A DNA stretch of 64,000 nucleotides from Shewanella abyssi (GCF_023284025.1 NZ_JAKIKR010000021.1:1-64000); one strand, 5' to 3'; shown: positions 9,334 through 21,097, counted from the first letter of the stretch. Notes: generated by a model from the letters alone, not told the origin. Translations and numbers: made by a program.

Positions 9334-9852
9334 ATGATTAAGCCAACTCTGTTATTACTTACAACCGCGGCGATTTCGCTATCGACATTGGCCAATGCCT
9401 CTGTTGAAGCACAGCTAACGCAATGCGCTGCGGTACAAGACAAACTTGATCGTCTTATCTGTTACGACAAGCTATCAGCTTCCTTAGTGACAAAAAGTGC
9501 TGTAAGCCAATCCCCCACCACTGAAGTTATTGCGGTTGCTTCATCTACAGCGGTGATCACCAGCACTGTCAATACACAAGCAGACGCGGTAGAGGAGTTT
9601 GGTAACCTCAAGAAAGACAAAGATGAGCAAGTGATTAATACCATCAACCTAACGGTGAGTAAGGTCACAAAAGACCCTTACGGAGCTCTTAAGATACAAT
9701 TTAATAATGGCCAAGTTTGGAAGCAAACGGATTCACGCACTTTTAAGCTTAAGCCTGAGCAGGAAGTCATTATTGAAAAAGCGGCTCTTGGCTCTTTTAT
9801 GCTAGGCACAAAAGATCGCAACACTACGATTCGTGTTAAACGTCTTAAATAA
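9334..9852 (+). CDS. Periplasmic protein of unknown function
   Basis: 172 residues with a clear signal peptide (MIKPTLLLLTTAAISLSTLANA). Next comes QLTQCAAVQDKLDRLICYDKL, a conserved-looking Cys pair 14 residues apart seen in many small periplasmic proteins, then a serine/threonine/valine-rich linker. The C-terminal domain (about 110-172; VSKVTKDPYGALKIQFNNGQVW) is beta-rich. The ATG at 9334 is chosen over an upstream in-frame ATG at 9268 because AAGGA lies 8 bases before it and the signal peptide then begins at once. The stop overlaps the tatD start (TAATG). Function not recognised. Confidence 0.7.
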   Translation: MIKPTLLLLTTAAISLSTLANASVEAQLTQCAAVQDKLDRLICYDKLSASLVTKSAVSQSPTTEVIAVASSTAVITSTVNTQADAVEEFGNLKKDKDEQVINTINLTVSKVTKDPYGALKIQFNNGQVWKQTDSRTFKLKPEQEVIIEKAALGSFMLGTKDRNTTIRVKRLK

Positions 9853-10646
9853 TGCCGCACTTTATGGATATTGCTGTCAATCTCATTGGCAGCAGCTTAG
9901 AAAAAAGTATGCAACGTGTTGTTGAGGAAGCCAACAATGTCGGCGTCTCCTCAATGATAGTGATTGGTAGCCAGATTGAGGAGAGCCAACTCGCAATTGA
10001 CTTGTGTCGCTCATTTCCAGAGCAACTCTATAGCACTGCAGGTGTCCACCCCCATCACGCCAGTGAATGGACCGCCCAAAGTAGCCATCAAATTAGACAA
10101 TTAAGCCTAGCTCAATGTGTCGTTGCCATTGGCGAGTGTGGTTTGGACTATAATCGAGACTTCTCACCAAGACTCAAACAGAGACAAGCTTTTGCCCAGC
10201 AGCTTGAACTGGCAATAGAGCTAAAGCTACCGGTATTAATGCATGAGCGAGATGCCCATAGCGATTTTCTCGCCATATTAAAAGAGTACCGCGCGGCATT
10301 ACCTGGCGCCCTACTGCACTGCTTTACCGGAAACCGTGAAAGCCTAGAGGCTTATTTAGAGCTGGACCTACATCTGGGGATTACCGGCTGGGTTTGCGAT
10401 GAACGTAGAGGCTTGGAGCTCGCAGAGTTGGTGCCACTTATTCCTGATAACCGTATTTTGATTGAGACCGATAGCCCTTACTTACTGCCTCGAAGTATGC
10501 GACCAAAACCTAAGTCGAGTAAAAATGAGCCTAAGTACTTACCTTACATCGCTGAATATATTGCCAAGCTTCGTGGTCAAGCCGTTGACGATTTTGCACT
10601 GCAAACCTATCAGAACAGCCGCTCATTTTTTGGTTTACCTTACTAA
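9852..10646 (+). CDS. tatD: TatD-family metal-dependent DNase
   Basis: 264 residues of TIM-barrel amidohydrolase type. Family signatures are MDIAVNL at the N-terminus, AGVHPHHAS, IGECGLDYNRDFSP, VLMHERDAH, LLHCFTG and ETDSPYLLPR. The last carries the catalytic aspartate; the histidines and glutamate bind divalent metal. TatD is a 3'-5' exonuclease/DNase in the cytoplasm and, despite its name, is not part of the Tat translocase. It is translationally coupled to both neighbours: the start overlaps the preceding stop, and the stop overlaps the diguanylate cyclase start by one base. Confidence 0.93.
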   Translation: MPHFMDIAVNLIGSSLEKSMQRVVEEANNVGVSSMIVIGSQIEESQLAIDLCRSFPEQLYSTAGVHPHHASEWTAQSSHQIRQLSLAQCVVAIGECGLDYNRDFSPRLKQRQAFAQQLELAIELKLPVLMHERDAHSDFLAILKEYRAALPGALLHCFTGNRESLEAYLELDLHLGITGWVCDERRGLELAELVPLIPDNRILIETDSPYLLPRSMRPKPKSSKNEPKYLPYIAEYIAKLRGQAVDDFALQTYQNSRSFFGLPY

Positions 10647-12496
10647 TGCTGTTACTTATCCGTTTTTTATCAATCGCTGTGATTTTTATTTCAAGCGCTG
10701 CCTACGCCGAGAATACCTTAACCATCGACAGCAATACTCCGACAGCGTTGGCACTACAGGAGTGGACTTACTACACTCCTGCAACGCAGGCTAGTGACAT
10801 CACCCAAGTCAGCCAATTATCATCCACGAATTGGAACAAACTCACAGCTGATGTTGTTCGCGGCCTGAGTGACAAGCACTTTTGGATAAAATTTAGCGTG
10901 CAAAGTAGTGGTTCCATTACCACCAAAAGAATACTGTCGATCACTAATCCACATCTCGACCTAATAGAGTTATATCACTTCAATCGACACCGTTTGATTA
11001 ATAAAGTGATTATGGGCGACAGTATCCCGTTCTCGCAAAGACCGATTATAAGTAATGATTTTGCCTACCCGTTTAGCTGTAAAAATGAGGATTTTCATAC
11101 ATTCTACTTAAGAATTAGCACCACAGGATCTTCGAGTCTACCCATCACGATCTGGACCGATGATGCCTACTATCAAGATGCCGAGCAACAATCACTGTTT
11201 TATGGTTTTCAAATTGGTGTCTTAACAGCGATAGGGTTTTTCAGTCTCTTTATTGCCATTGCCTCACACTCATTTAGTTATACTTATTATGCGGGTTATG
11301 TGCTCTCTTTGACCCTTTTTGTTGCCACTTTGCATGGTATCGCCTTTCGTTTCATGTGGCCTAACTGGCCTATTATTCAAGCATTTATAACACCGGTTCT
11401 ATTGTGTTTATCGATGGCATTTGCCTTTCTTTTTTCAGAAAAAGTGATGCAACTGAAATACCACAGTCAACCGATGCTGCGGATCTGCCGACTCGGCGCT
11501 GCGATTTCAATCGTGCTGCTCTTGCTTGGATTACTGCTCGATTACAACCTTGCGCTAAAATTGGATATCTGCGCCGTCATGTTCGCCAGTTTACTGCTGA
11601 TGTATATCGCACTCGTTCAAGGGTTTCGTGGCCACAAACTGGCTAAGCTATTCGCCATAGGCTGGGCAGGAATGATGTTAGGCGCCTTAATTTCGGGCAT
11701 GTTGTACTTGGGCTACATTGAACTTAAGCTGCAAGCAAAGACCCCTTTTATGCTTGGATTAAGTTTCGAAATTATTTTTATGGCGGCGCTACTGGCGATA
11801 CGCTATAACGATGAACGTCTGGCTAAACTACAGATCCAACAAGAAGCATTAATTCAAGCCCAAAGAGTCAAAACGACCCGAGAAGATGCACTGCGAATAG
11901 AGGCCAGAAGTAGCGAGCAACTTGGGCAGATGGTGCAAGAACGCACCTTAGAGTTAGAGATCGCGCTAAGAGAGCTCAATGAAGCGAATCAAAAGCTGAC
12001 TGAGCAATCAACCATTGATAGCCTTACCGGTGTAAAAAATAGAAATTCATTTGATAAGCGTATCCTCGCAGAAGGTCGCATTAGCCGCCGGCAACAAACG
12101 CCAATGGCGGTGCTCATGTTAGATATAGACCACTTTAAATCGATTAATGACACCTATGGGCATCTCGCCGGAGACCAAGCTTTACGGGTCATTGCGGGTG
12201 AATTAAAGCGAATATTAAAGCGACCAACCGATCTAGTATCACGTTTTGGTGGTGAAGAGTTTGCTATTATATTACCGAATACGAATCAAGAAGGCGCCTT
12301 GCAAGTTGCTGAGTCAATAAGGAAAGCTATTTTTGAATTACTGATCCATTGGGGGGATATTACCATTCCTCTCACGGTCAGTATTGGAGTGAGCGTTGAA
12401 ATTGTCTCCTCTGAACAACATACAACCTTGTTATTAGACCAAGCCGATAAAGCACTTTATCGCGCCAAGAACGAAGGGCGTAATCGCATCATGCTA

Positions 12497-12517
<21 letters not shown>
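10646..12517 (+). CDS. Membrane diguanylate cyclase with 7TMR-DISM sensor
   Basis: 623 residues: signal peptide (about 1-21), an extracytoplasmic 7TMR-DISMED2-like domain (about 30-165), seven membrane helices (about 180-390), a coiled-coil linker (about 395-450) and a GGDEF domain (458-620). The active-site signature is GGEEF at 535-539, intact for c-di-GMP synthesis. An RPTD inhibitory I-site lies exactly five residues upstream (526-529), so product feedback is expected. The 7TM-DISM part likely senses a periplasmic carbohydrate-like ligand, by family analogy. It is coupled to tatD by a one-base overlap. Confidence 0.92.
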
Positions 12518-13588
<1,071 letters not shown>

Positions 13589-13596
13589 CCGTTTAT

Positions 13597-13655
13597 ATAC
13601 CCATATGTAGGATGGGTATAGATACAAGAATGCCACTCGATTGAGTGGCATTTTA
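13597..13655 (+). terminator. Terminator after hemB, preceded by a small inverted repeat
   Basis: AATGCCACTC (13629-13638) and GAGTGGCATT (13643-13652) form a perfect 10-bp stem with loop GATT and a T-rich tail. A separate inverted repeat, ATACCCAT (13597-13604) with ATGGGTAT (13612-13619), lies just upstream. Confidence 0.88.
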
Positions 13656-13874
13656 TTTTCTCAAGAGCATCAATTTCACTCTTCCCTCCTTTGCCAATAA
13701 AGTTCAATGCGCCGACTCATTTTATTGAGCTAAGTCGCTATTGTGTGAACCCTGCCACTAAATCAACAATCATGCAGTGATCGCGATAGCAGTACTTATA
13801 GAGCATGCTTCACCCCGTAGTTAAGACATGATTGAATAAAGCCGAATTCATTTCTTCTTGCTCGAGGTATAATC

Positions 13875-14408
13875 ATGCACAATAACGTTAAAGCATTGCT
13901 TGCCACCACAGTATTATTTTTTAGTAGCCAAAGCATGGCTAGTGGCGGCTGTGCATTCGAAGGACAACAGGAGGGCTTTATGGCCACTTGTACTGAGGAG
14001 AAACAAGAAGTGATCTTAACCGGTAGCGTTACCACCGAACAACTCAACGTGCTTGATTGGTTCAGTCTAGAATATACTGACTATAAAGTTGACCAAGCAA
14101 GCATCACGCAGTTACAAGCCGTAACAGAGCCGACTGAAATCACCGTTATTATTGGTACTTGGTGCCCAGACTGCCATCGTGAAACGCCGCGATTCATTCG
14201 TATTATCGAAGCCTTAAATAACCCGAATATTACGGTGACTTATATCGGGGTTGATAGAGCTAAAGAAGATCCACAAGGCCTTGCAGCTAAATTCGACTTC
14301 AGCCGTATCCCAACGTTCATTGTTGAGCAAAAAGGCGCTGAGATCGGTCGCATTATCGAAAAGCCAGAAGTGACGTTAGAGAAAGATTTGGCGAAGATAT
14401 TAAACTAA
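13875..14408 (+). CDS. Periplasmic thioredoxin-fold protein with CPDC motif
   Basis: 177 residues with a signal peptide (about 1-22, ending SMAS) and a thioredoxin-like domain from about residue 80. The active-site motif is TWCPDCHRETPRF, a C-x-x-C in the usual place after a beta strand (ITVIIGTW), and the cis-proline follows in SRIPTF. Two more cysteines occur in the N-terminal region (GCAFEG and ATCTEE). It is expected to catalyse thiol-disulfide exchange in the periplasm; the partner is unknown. Neighbours do not point to a pathway. It converges on the TonB receptor through a shared terminator. Confidence 0.8.
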   Translation: MHNNVKALLATTVLFFSSQSMASGGCAFEGQQEGFMATCTEEKQEVILTGSVTTEQLNVLDWFSLEYTDYKVDQASITQLQAVTEPTEITVIIGTWCPDCHRETPRFIRIIEALNNPNITVTYIGVDRAKEDPQGLAAKFDFSRIPTFIVEQKGAEIGRIIEKPEVTLEKDLAKILN

Positions 14409-14458
14409 TCTCTTTAAATTCATCTGAATTTAATCTAAAGCACTTTTCTACTGATAAG

Positions 14459-14488
14459 AAAAAGCCGCTGAATTACAGCGGCTTTTTT
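14459..14488. terminator. Bidirectional terminator between the thioredoxin-fold and TonB-receptor genes
   Basis: AAAAAGCCGCTG and CAGCGGCTTTTTT (14459-14470 and 14476-14488) form a GC-rich stem flanked by A and T runs, so it can stop transcription from either side of this convergent pair. Confidence 0.9.
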
Positions 14489-14527
14489 ATATCTAACGAA
14501 CTAAATATTTAGATTTTAGATTTGGAC

Positions 14528-17515
14528 TTAGAACTCATAACGAGCTACGAACGAGGCGAATACCGGAGCTTGACGCTCAGTTACTGCGCCGTAGTTAGGG
14601 TTCACAGATAGATCACCTTCGCTACCAATAGTACGCTGCTCATTTATATTAGTTGCAGTGTCAGAGTTAAGAACGTTGTAAACGGTTGCTTTTAAGGTCA
14701 AATTATTATCGAAGACCTCAGCAATGTACGTCAAGGATAAATCAATTTGGCTAACCCAAGGTAAATTCCCCTCAGATCCACGTGGAGACGCATCGCCATT
14801 CTCATCGTAAAAGCTTGTATGATCACCATAATCGTTAGCTGCACAAGCTGACCAAACACTGTCCGCTGCGCAACCGTCGACATCTGTTGGGTGGAAGCTG
14901 TAATAGCTCTGAGGACGACCCGAATACAAGCTACCAACGAATCCGAAAATTAACGACTCAGTGATGTTGTAACTACCATTTAATTTGAATACATGTTCAT
15001 GACTATTCGGTAAATCTCCGTAGCCATTATCCATTTTATCGCCAGAATCGTAAGATGTTGTCCAGCCTGGATCAGCTTGGTTATTATCGGTCTTAACCAA
15101 ACCTTCGGTGTTGCCCTGACTATTAGAATACACATACGAACTGTTAATACGTAAATCTTCAGTTATATTGCCATCCAATGTCAGTTCAAGCCCCCAGTAC
15201 TCGCGCTCCATTTCATCCAGCTCCATCTCCTCAGCAGTTAATGTCACGCTCTCTAGGCTACCGTCTGCTGAACCATCAAAATTCTGCCCTATCGTCAGGC
15301 TTTCTCCTGGGTTATGTAAGAACCAAACACCATAAACATTCTCATATCCTAGCTCATCCAGCTTTCTATTTAGTGGTGCTGTAATATCTGTATCTTCCAC
15401 ACCGCGGCCAAGGTTACGATAAGTCACTCTCACTCCGGCAGACATGGTTTCAAAAACTTCTTGCTCATAACCCAGTGTGAATTCATCCGAATACATAGGC
15501 TTCAAAGTTGTTGAAGCTATACTTTCAGCTGGTAGCCCGATAGTGTTTTGCGCAACCCATGGATCTCCAAGCATTTCACCTCTACTAGGGGTGCCATCGG
15601 CAAGCAAAAGAGGGTGGCCATTTGCATCTAATTCATTTAATGGATAGTAACTACGAATATCAGTGGTTTCACCAGCTTGAGTAATGTTCATGTTTGCTGA
15701 CACCGGCTGGAAATAACGCCCGTAAGTTGCAAACACTTTTGATGAGCCGTCACCGCTGACATCATAAATCGCTTGCAATCTAGGCGCTAATTGATCGACG
15801 AAGTCAAAGTCAACATACTTAGAGCCATCATTTAGGGTGTTTTCTGTTTTTGTTGCTCGCAGACCCGCATTTAGTACTAGGCTATCCGTCACCTGCCATG
15901 AGTCATTCACATAAAGCGCCATTGCTTTTACTTCACTATCCGTATGGCGAATTCGTATTCTTTGCTCTATATAGTCATTACCTGAGTTGCTCGACGTATA
16001 AGTCTTAAACCATCCAGACGATGCCGCATCAGCACCGTTTGGCTCTTCATCATACTTTACTTGCAGATTAGTATAATCTGCACCAAAACTAATTGTATGG
16101 CTCTCTAAATCCCAGCTGAAATCTACGCGGGCTTGATCGCGGATATACTCTTCATCATAGATAGTCGCATCAACATGTTCACTTAAAGTAACAAAGCCGC
16201 CATTTCGCTCATCCCAAACACTCGGGTTATTTGTAACGCGAATCGTCTCGTATGATTCAGCTACGCGGCCAGCCGTTGCTGAAACCGAAAAATTATCTGC
16301 CAAGTAACCGTTATAGGTGATGCCATACAGCTGACCACCATCTTTACCTTCTTTGGCTTGCTCACCGATTCGGTCGCCTACGGTATCCGATTCCCAGTCA
16401 TAGCTATAGATATCAGTTTCCCAGCTACGCTCATTGTTCATCCCCATGAAGCCAATTGAATGATCTTCAGAGATAAACCAATCTAATTTAACAAACCAGC
16501 GATCAGCAGTTCTCTTTCTTTCAGAGGTCGTGGTTTGTCCTGACCAAATATCTTCTTCTACACGAGGCTCGTACAAACCATAATAAAACAAGCTATCTTC
16601 AACAATTGCACCACTGGCCCAAATTTTAGCTTGTTTAAAGTCTTGACTATCTCGAGTAGTGACATCGACCATTGTTCCAGCAGCATTGTAGATAGGGTCT
16701 TGAGTTGCTCTCATCGAACTCGGGTCCCAACGTACTTCGCCGCCAAAATGGAACTCATTATCGCCTGAACGCGAAACTGAATTTACCACACCACCAATAG
16801 CGCCACCAAAATCTGGAGTGATAGCGCCAGTTTTAATTTCAGTTTGTGCAATGGCTTCCCATGGCAATGCTAACGAGCCTAAACCCGTTTTAAGGTTAGT
16901 GATGTTAAGCCCATTTAAGAAGTAAGCATTCTCAGCTGATGAAGAACCACCAAAACTAGAGGCACCATTAAAACTATCGGCACCAGGGGCTGCTGTACCA
17001 GGGGCAAGCAGAGCCATACTTTCAAAGCCATTGTTGACCGGCATTAGATTCAAATCATCTTGATTAAATACCATGCCAGATGTTGAAGAGGCAGTATCAA
17101 TCCTGCGGATCATACTACCTGTAACAGCAATACGTTCTACATTATCTAACTGTTCAGAAAATAATTCACCGTCCAGAATTACCGCCTGTCCAATTGATAT
17201 TCGTACAGACGAACCTTTTGTTGTTCCGTACCCATCTTTAGCAATACTGACGTCATAATCACCAACAGGAATATTACGTAATGTGTATGCACCGTTGTTG
17301 TTAGTCTCAACGGTGTATACCAACCCTTTTGTTTTATGCTTAAGAGTTACTGTTGCATTCGAAAGGTTAGAGCCTTCACTGGAGGTCACCTGCCCTTTAA
17401 TAACACTCGAGTCCGCAGCCATTGCTGGCGCAGACAATAATAAAACTGAACCGACAGCAAGTGCTGCCAGTGTTTTTCTTGGCGTAAATCGCTTTATAGC
17501 GTTAATTCCGTTCAT
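14528..17515 (-). CDS. TonB-dependent outer-membrane receptor, Oar-like with N-terminal carboxypeptidase-regulatory domain
   Basis: 995 residues: signal peptide (about 1-33, ending PAMAA), a beta-sandwich CarboxypepD-regulatory-like domain (about 36-112; IKGQVTSSEGSNLSNATVTL...GAYTLRNIPVGDYDV), a plug (about 120-260; VERIAVTGSMIRR.., AYFLNGLNITN, IGGVVNSVSRSG) and a 22-strand barrel ending in aromatic FVARYEF. This layout is that of the Oar/large TonB-receptor group of Shewanella and Alteromonas, often tied to peptide or glycan uptake rather than siderophores; the ligand here is unknown. It stands alone, with an AT-rich upstream region holding a TATAC/GTATA dyad at 17630-17644. Confidence 0.92.
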   Translation of the reverse strand: MNGINAIKRFTPRKTLAALAVGSVLLLSAPAMAADSSVIKGQVTSSEGSNLSNATVTLKHKTKGLVYTVETNNNGAYTLRNIPVGDYDVSIAKDGYGTTKGSSVRISIGQAVILDGELFSEQLDNVERIAVTGSMIRRIDTASSTSGMVFNQDDLNLMPVNNGFESMALLAPGTAAPGADSFNGASSFGGSSSAENAYFLNGLNITNLKTGLGSLALPWEAIAQTEIKTGAITPDFGGAIGGVVNSVSRSGDNEFHFGGEVRWDPSSMRATQDPIYNAAGTMVDVTTRDSQDFKQAKIWASGAIVEDSLFYYGLYEPRVEEDIWSGQTTTSERKRTADRWFVKLDWFISEDHSIGFMGMNNERSWETDIYSYDWESDTVGDRIGEQAKEGKDGGQLYGITYNGYLADNFSVSATAGRVAESYETIRVTNNPSVWDERNGGFVTLSEHVDATIYDEEYIRDQARVDFSWDLESHTISFGADYTNLQVKYDEEPNGADAASSGWFKTYTSSNSGNDYIEQRIRIRHTDSEVKAMALYVNDSWQVTDSLVLNAGLRATKTENTLNDGSKYVDFDFVDQLAPRLQAIYDVSGDGSSKVFATYGRYFQPVSANMNITQAGETTDIRSYYPLNELDANGHPLLLADGTPSRGEMLGDPWVAQNTIGLPAESIASTTLKPMYSDEFTLGYEQEVFETMSAGVRVTYRNLGRGVEDTDITAPLNRKLDELGYENVYGVWFLHNPGESLTIGQNFDGSADGSLESVTLTAEEMELDEMEREYWGLELTLDGNITEDLRINSSYVYSNSQGNTEGLVKTDNNQADPGWTTSYDSGDKMDNGYGDLPNSHEHVFKLNGSYNITESLIFGFVGSLYSGRPQSYYSFHPTDVDGCAADSVWSACAANDYGDHTSFYDENGDASPRGSEGNLPWVSQIDLSLTYIAEVFDNNLTLKATVYNVLNSDTATNINEQRTIGSEGDLSVNPNYGAVTERQAPVFASFVARYEF

Positions 17516-17886
17516 AACCCAATTTCCCTTTAATTCTATCTATAGTTATTGTGCAAATTTTCTTTATTTTTTCAGTGTTGCTACCCAACAACTGAGCTTG
17601 TTAAAATTCGCAACAGCACATTAACATTATATACATACTGTATACAATCTATTTTATTCTGTAGACTTTATGTGCAGATATGGTGCCGATATAATGGGAT
17701 TACTTTTAGAGTATAATTCGAGAAAAGATTAAATAATAAGTCTATAAAACCATCATTTGCGCTTTAAAAAGCAGCAAGTATAGTTAAGAACAGTTAGTAA
17801 TAGCATACAATATAAAGTTATATGTATTGCAGTGGCGCTTAGGAGAAATGGTTACAACTTGAATGTTGCTTTTTTTGGGGGGGGAT
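17516..17886. other. AT-rich upstream region of the TonB receptor
   Basis: 371 bases without a gene. It contains the receptor's promoter region on the minus strand and a dyad TATAC-ATACT-GTATA (17630-17644) that could bind a regulator. A T7-G8 homopolymer (17870-17884) lies just after the Ppx/GppA stop codon. No other structure is evident. Confidence 0.4.
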
Positions 17887-18801
17887 TTAACTGCTGCGTT
17901 GGGCTAGTTGATGCAAAATTCCTTCACGTAACGCGCCACCAGAGAGATGTAAGGTTTCAATATTAAGGAGCTCAAAAAGTGCCAGCAAAATGGCTACGCC
18001 GGCGGCGAAAGTGGGGGCTCGCTCTGGCTTTAAACCATTAATGCCTAGCATTGATGCAGAGCTTTGCATGAGAATTTCTTGCTTCAATTGTTGTAAAACA
18101 TCGAGGGTGATATCGGTGGATTCTCCTCGTGCGCTGAGAAGTTCAACAACTGACTGCACACTACCTGAAGCGCCCACAACACTCTGCCAACCTAAGCTGA
18201 TCAGCTCTTGCTGGTAATCACCCAGTACGCTTTCAACATTCCGTCTAGCATGATCAAAATCAGATGATTGCAAAGGGAATTGGTTAAAGAAGCTATGATT
18301 AAAAGTGACGCAGCCCATGGTTAGACTGGTTTTTAACAGCACTTTATTACCGTCACCAATAATAAATTCGGTGCTGGCACCGCCAATATCAATGACTAAG
18401 CGTCGCCCGCTGCCTGCGGTAGTCGCAGCCATGCCTTGATAGATAAGTTCAGCTTCTTCTATGCCGGAAATAATACGGATGGGATGAGGTAATACTTTGA
18501 CGGCTTGCTGACAAAAAACATCAGCATTGCTGATTTTTCTTAAAGTGGCGGTGGCAATTATCTCAACATTATCCGCTGACACACCCTCTTTCTTGAGCAT
18601 ATCAGCGAACATCGCGAGGCAATCGATGCCCCGCGTCATTGCTGACAAGTTCAAAGAACCGTCAGCCTCAATACCTTCTGCTAAACGCACTTTACGTTTA
18701 TATTTGGCAACAATTTTAGGCTGGTGACTAACCGTTCTAGCCACCATCATATTAAAACTATTTGAGCCTAACGTGATAGCGGCATAACAAGCTGAAGTCA
18801 T
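17887..18801 (-). CDS. Ppx/GppA phosphatase family protein, catalytic domain only
   Basis: 304 residues covering the two ASKHA/actin-like subdomains of exopolyphosphatase/pppGpp phosphatase: ITLGSNSFNMMVAR near the start, ATATLRKISNA, ISGIEEAELIYQG, VIDIGGASTEFIIG (phosphate-binding loop) and GGALREGIL at the end. E. coli GppA and Ppx are about 490-510 residues with an extra C-terminal HD-type region that is absent here. It should hydrolyse polyphosphate and/or pppGpp; which one cannot be told. It follows rhlB by 14 bases, in the rhlB-gppA order of enterobacteria. Confidence 0.85.
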   Translation of the reverse strand: MTSACYAAITLGSNSFNMMVARTVSHQPKIVAKYKRKVRLAEGIEADGSLNLSAMTRGIDCLAMFADMLKKEGVSADNVEIIATATLRKISNADVFCQQAVKVLPHPIRIISGIEEAELIYQGMAATTAGSGRRLVIDIGGASTEFIIGDGNKVLLKTSLTMGCVTFNHSFFNQFPLQSSDFDHARRNVESVLGDYQQELISLGWQSVVGASGSVQSVVELLSARGESTDITLDVLQQLKQEILMQSSASMLGINGLKPERAPTFAAGVAILLALFELLNIETLHLSGGALREGILHQLAQRSS

Positions 18802-18815
18802 TGAGCGAGACTCTT

Positions 18816-20129
18816 CTACGAATGTCTGCGGGTGCTGTCATGACGACGCGGACCACTGTTACGATGGCCGCCTTGTGGACGAGAACCATTGCGATCACGA
18901 GTATTACGCGAATGACTGCTTGGCTTACGATGAATACGTTTTGGCGTAGGGATATCATCAAGTAATGCTTCACTGTCGTATGAAGTTACTGGCACTGAGT
19001 GCTGGATATAGCTCTCAATCGCAGGCAGGTTCAATGCATACTCTTCACAGGCAAAGCTAATTGAGACGCCACTTTTCCCTGCTCGACCAGTACGACCAAT
19101 ACGGTGCACATAATCTTCGCAATCATCAGGTAGATCATAGTTATAGACGTGTGACACATCAGCGATATGCAGACCACGGGCAGCGACGTCTGTCGCGACC
19201 AAAAAATCAATTTCACCGTTAGTGAATTGCTCTAGAATACGTAAACGTTTCTTCTGCGGCACGTCACCCGTCAGCAAACCGACACGGTGTCCATCACCTT
19301 CAAGCCATGACCACACTTTTTCACAGCTGTGTTTAGTGTTTGAGAAAATAATCGCTTTCTCAGGCCAATCTTCTTCTAGCAGTGATAGTAGCAGTGGCAT
19401 CTTCTCTGCCATTGATGGATAGAAGATCTCCTCTTTAATATTCTTAGAGGTTTTCTCATCAGGTGCGACTTCAACTTTCACTGGCTCATTCATATGATCG
19501 TAAGCCAACTCTTGCACTTTCATCGAAAGCGTCGCTGAAAACAACATATTTAAGCGTGATTTAGCATCAGGCATACGTCTAAACAAGAAACGAATATCTT
19601 TAATGAAACCCAAGTCGAACATACGATCGGCTTCATCGAGCACAACGGCTTGAATCGCACTGACGTTAATCACGCCCTGGCGAACATAATCGATAATACG
19701 GCCCGTGGTACCAATTAAGATATCAATGCCCTTATCGAGCACTTTACGCTGGGCGTCATAGCCTTCACCGCCATAGACGATACCGACTTTAAGACCAGTA
19801 TGTTTAGCCAGTAAGTTGGCATCTTTAGCAATTTGAATCGCAAGCTCACGTGTTGGCGCCATAATGATGGCTCGTGGCTGACTGATCTGACGTTCAGCAG
19901 GAACAGGCTCAGTCATTAGGTGGTTAAACGTGGCGACCAAAAAGGCCAGGGTTTTACCTGTACCTGTTTGCGCTTGTCCTGCGATATCTTTTTTCGCTAA
20001 TAATATCGGCAATGATAACGCTTGAATAGGCGTACAAAACTCAAAGCCCACTTCGTTAAGTGCTTGTTGAACTTCTTTTTGTAACGGGAAGTCGGCAAAC
20101 TTTTTTGTAGATAAATGTGTATCGCTCAT
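18816..20129 (-). CDS. rhlB: ATP-dependent RNA helicase RhlB
   Basis: 437 residues with DEAD-box motifs: Q motif ([11 protein letters not shown]), motif [21 protein letters not shown] in [11 protein letters not shown] in LFSATLS, and [10 protein letters not shown]. The tail is basic and rich in Arg, Ser and His, as in RhlB. RhlB is the helicase of the RNA degradosome. Divergent from trxA-rho and followed by a gppA relative, it matches E. coli gene order. The presence of rraA in the same window gives two RNase E partners. Confidence 0.95.
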   Translation of the reverse strand: MSDTHLSTKKFADFPLQKEVQQALNEVGFEFCTPIQALSLPILLAKKDIAGQAQTGTGKTLAFLVATFNHLMTEPVPAERQISQPRAIIMAPTRELAIQIAKDANLLAKHTGLKVGIVYGGEGYDAQRKVLDKGIDILIGTTGRIIDYVRQGVINVSAIQAVVLDEADRMFDLGFIKDIRFLFRRMPDAKSRLNMLFSATLSMKVQELAYDHMNEPVKVEVAPDEKTSKNIKEEIFYPSMAEKMPLLLSLLEEDWPEKAIIFSNTKHSCEKVWSWLEGDGHRVGLLTGDVPQKKRLRILEQFTNGEIDFLVATDVAARGLHIADVSHVYNYDLPDDCEDYVHRIGRTGRAGKSGVSISFACEEYALNLPAIESYIQHSVPVTSYDSEALLDDIPTPKRIHRKPSSHSRNTRDRNGSRPQGGHRNSGPRRHDSTRRHS

Positions 20130-20536
20130 AGCGCAGGCTTACCTGTAAAAGGTTGCAATAAGAAACTCGATCGTTTGAAATAACGGTAGAATTGTTATTG
20201 CTGAAAATAGGGGCTCACTTGGAGAAACGGTTTTCACGGTATTATTAGCATCGGTGACGGAATCACTATTCCCTCTTTTCATTATGATGCTTGAAATTTT
20301 AGCGTGTATTAAACGTTCTCTTAGGGCGAACTAAATACGCTTTTAGGCGTTAGTCGTCGTCGACTTAGGCTCACTATGCCTATAATTCACCGACTTGTCT
20401 AAAGCGTTTTACGATCACTTCAAGTGGCGTCTTTAATAAATGATTAACTTACATAGCTTGAAAAGCTATTTTACCGGCCCAATATACAGGTTAAGCCATT
20501 AACAAACCAGCAATGGCAACCAAACTGGAGAACAAC
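20130..20536. promoter_or_regulatory. Divergent promoter region rhlB/trxA
   Basis: 407 bases without a gene. On the plus strand a perfect -10 hexamer TATAAT lies at 20381-20386, but no convincing -35 sits at 16-18 bases from it. This would give a trxA leader of about 145 bases. The rhlB promoter must be in the left part; none stands out. Confidence 0.4.
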
Positions 20537-20863
20537 ATGAGCGACAAGATTGTATACTTAAGCGACGATAGCTTCGAAAATGACGTAATTAACTCTGAAC
20601 TTCCCGTTCTGGTTGATTTTTGGGCTGAGTGGTGTGGTCCTTGTAAAATGATTGCTCCAATCTTAGATGACGTAGCAGAAGAGTATGCTGGCAAGATCAC
20701 TGTCGCTAAGTTAAACGTTGACCAAAACAACGTATCACCCGCTAAATATGGTGTTCGCGGCATCCCAACTCTGCTGTTATTCAAAGCGGGTGAGTTAGCG
20801 GCGACTAAAGTTGGCGCACTTTCAAAAACTCAGCTTAGAGAGTTTATTGACGGACAACTGTAA
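20537..20863 (+). CDS. trxA: Thioredoxin 1
   Basis: 108 residues, the normal TrxA length, with the [12 protein letters not shown] active site, cis-proline in GIPTLLLF and the C-terminal LREFIDGQL helix. It is the general cytoplasmic protein disulfide reductase, reduced by thioredoxin reductase. The ATG at 20537 is chosen over one 24 bases upstream because CTGGAG precedes it at normal spacing and TrxA proteins start MSDKI. It is followed by a stem (20909-20917 with 20933-20941) and then rho. Confidence 0.97.
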   Translation: MSDKIVYLSDDSFENDVINSELPVLVDFWAEWCGPCKMIAPILDDVAEEYAGKITVAKLNVDQNNVSPAKYGVRGIPTLLLFKAGELAATKVGALSKTQLREFIDGQL

Positions 20864-20908
20864 GACTTTAGAGGCGAAATGCTCCACTAAAGCGAGATTA
20901 GAGTGACT

Positions 20909-20944
20909 CCCGACACAGCTTCAACAAGAAAATGTGTCGGGTTT
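20909..20944 (+). terminator. Stem-loop between trxA and rho
   Basis: CCCGACACA (20909-20917) pairs with TGTGTCGGG (20933-20941) over a 15-base loop, followed by only TTT. It may be a weak terminator or an attenuator in the rho leader, which is autoregulated in E. coli. Confidence 0.55.
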
Positions 20945-21097
20945 GACTAAATTTCTAGACGCCCTGCCCTGTTAGTGCTACTTTAATAACCACAGAGATT
21001 CTAACTAACACACTTCCCGCTATCCGATCGATACTCAATAAGCTTCATACCCATTGATCTAAGATGGCATCGTCACGTGAAAACAAGACCCCCCAAG

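Noticed and set aside
17870..17884. T7-G8 homopolymer as a phase-variation tract
   Set aside because: It lies after the stop codon of the Ppx/GppA gene and more than 350 bases upstream of the TonB receptor start, so slippage would not change a reading frame; also a common site of sequencing error.
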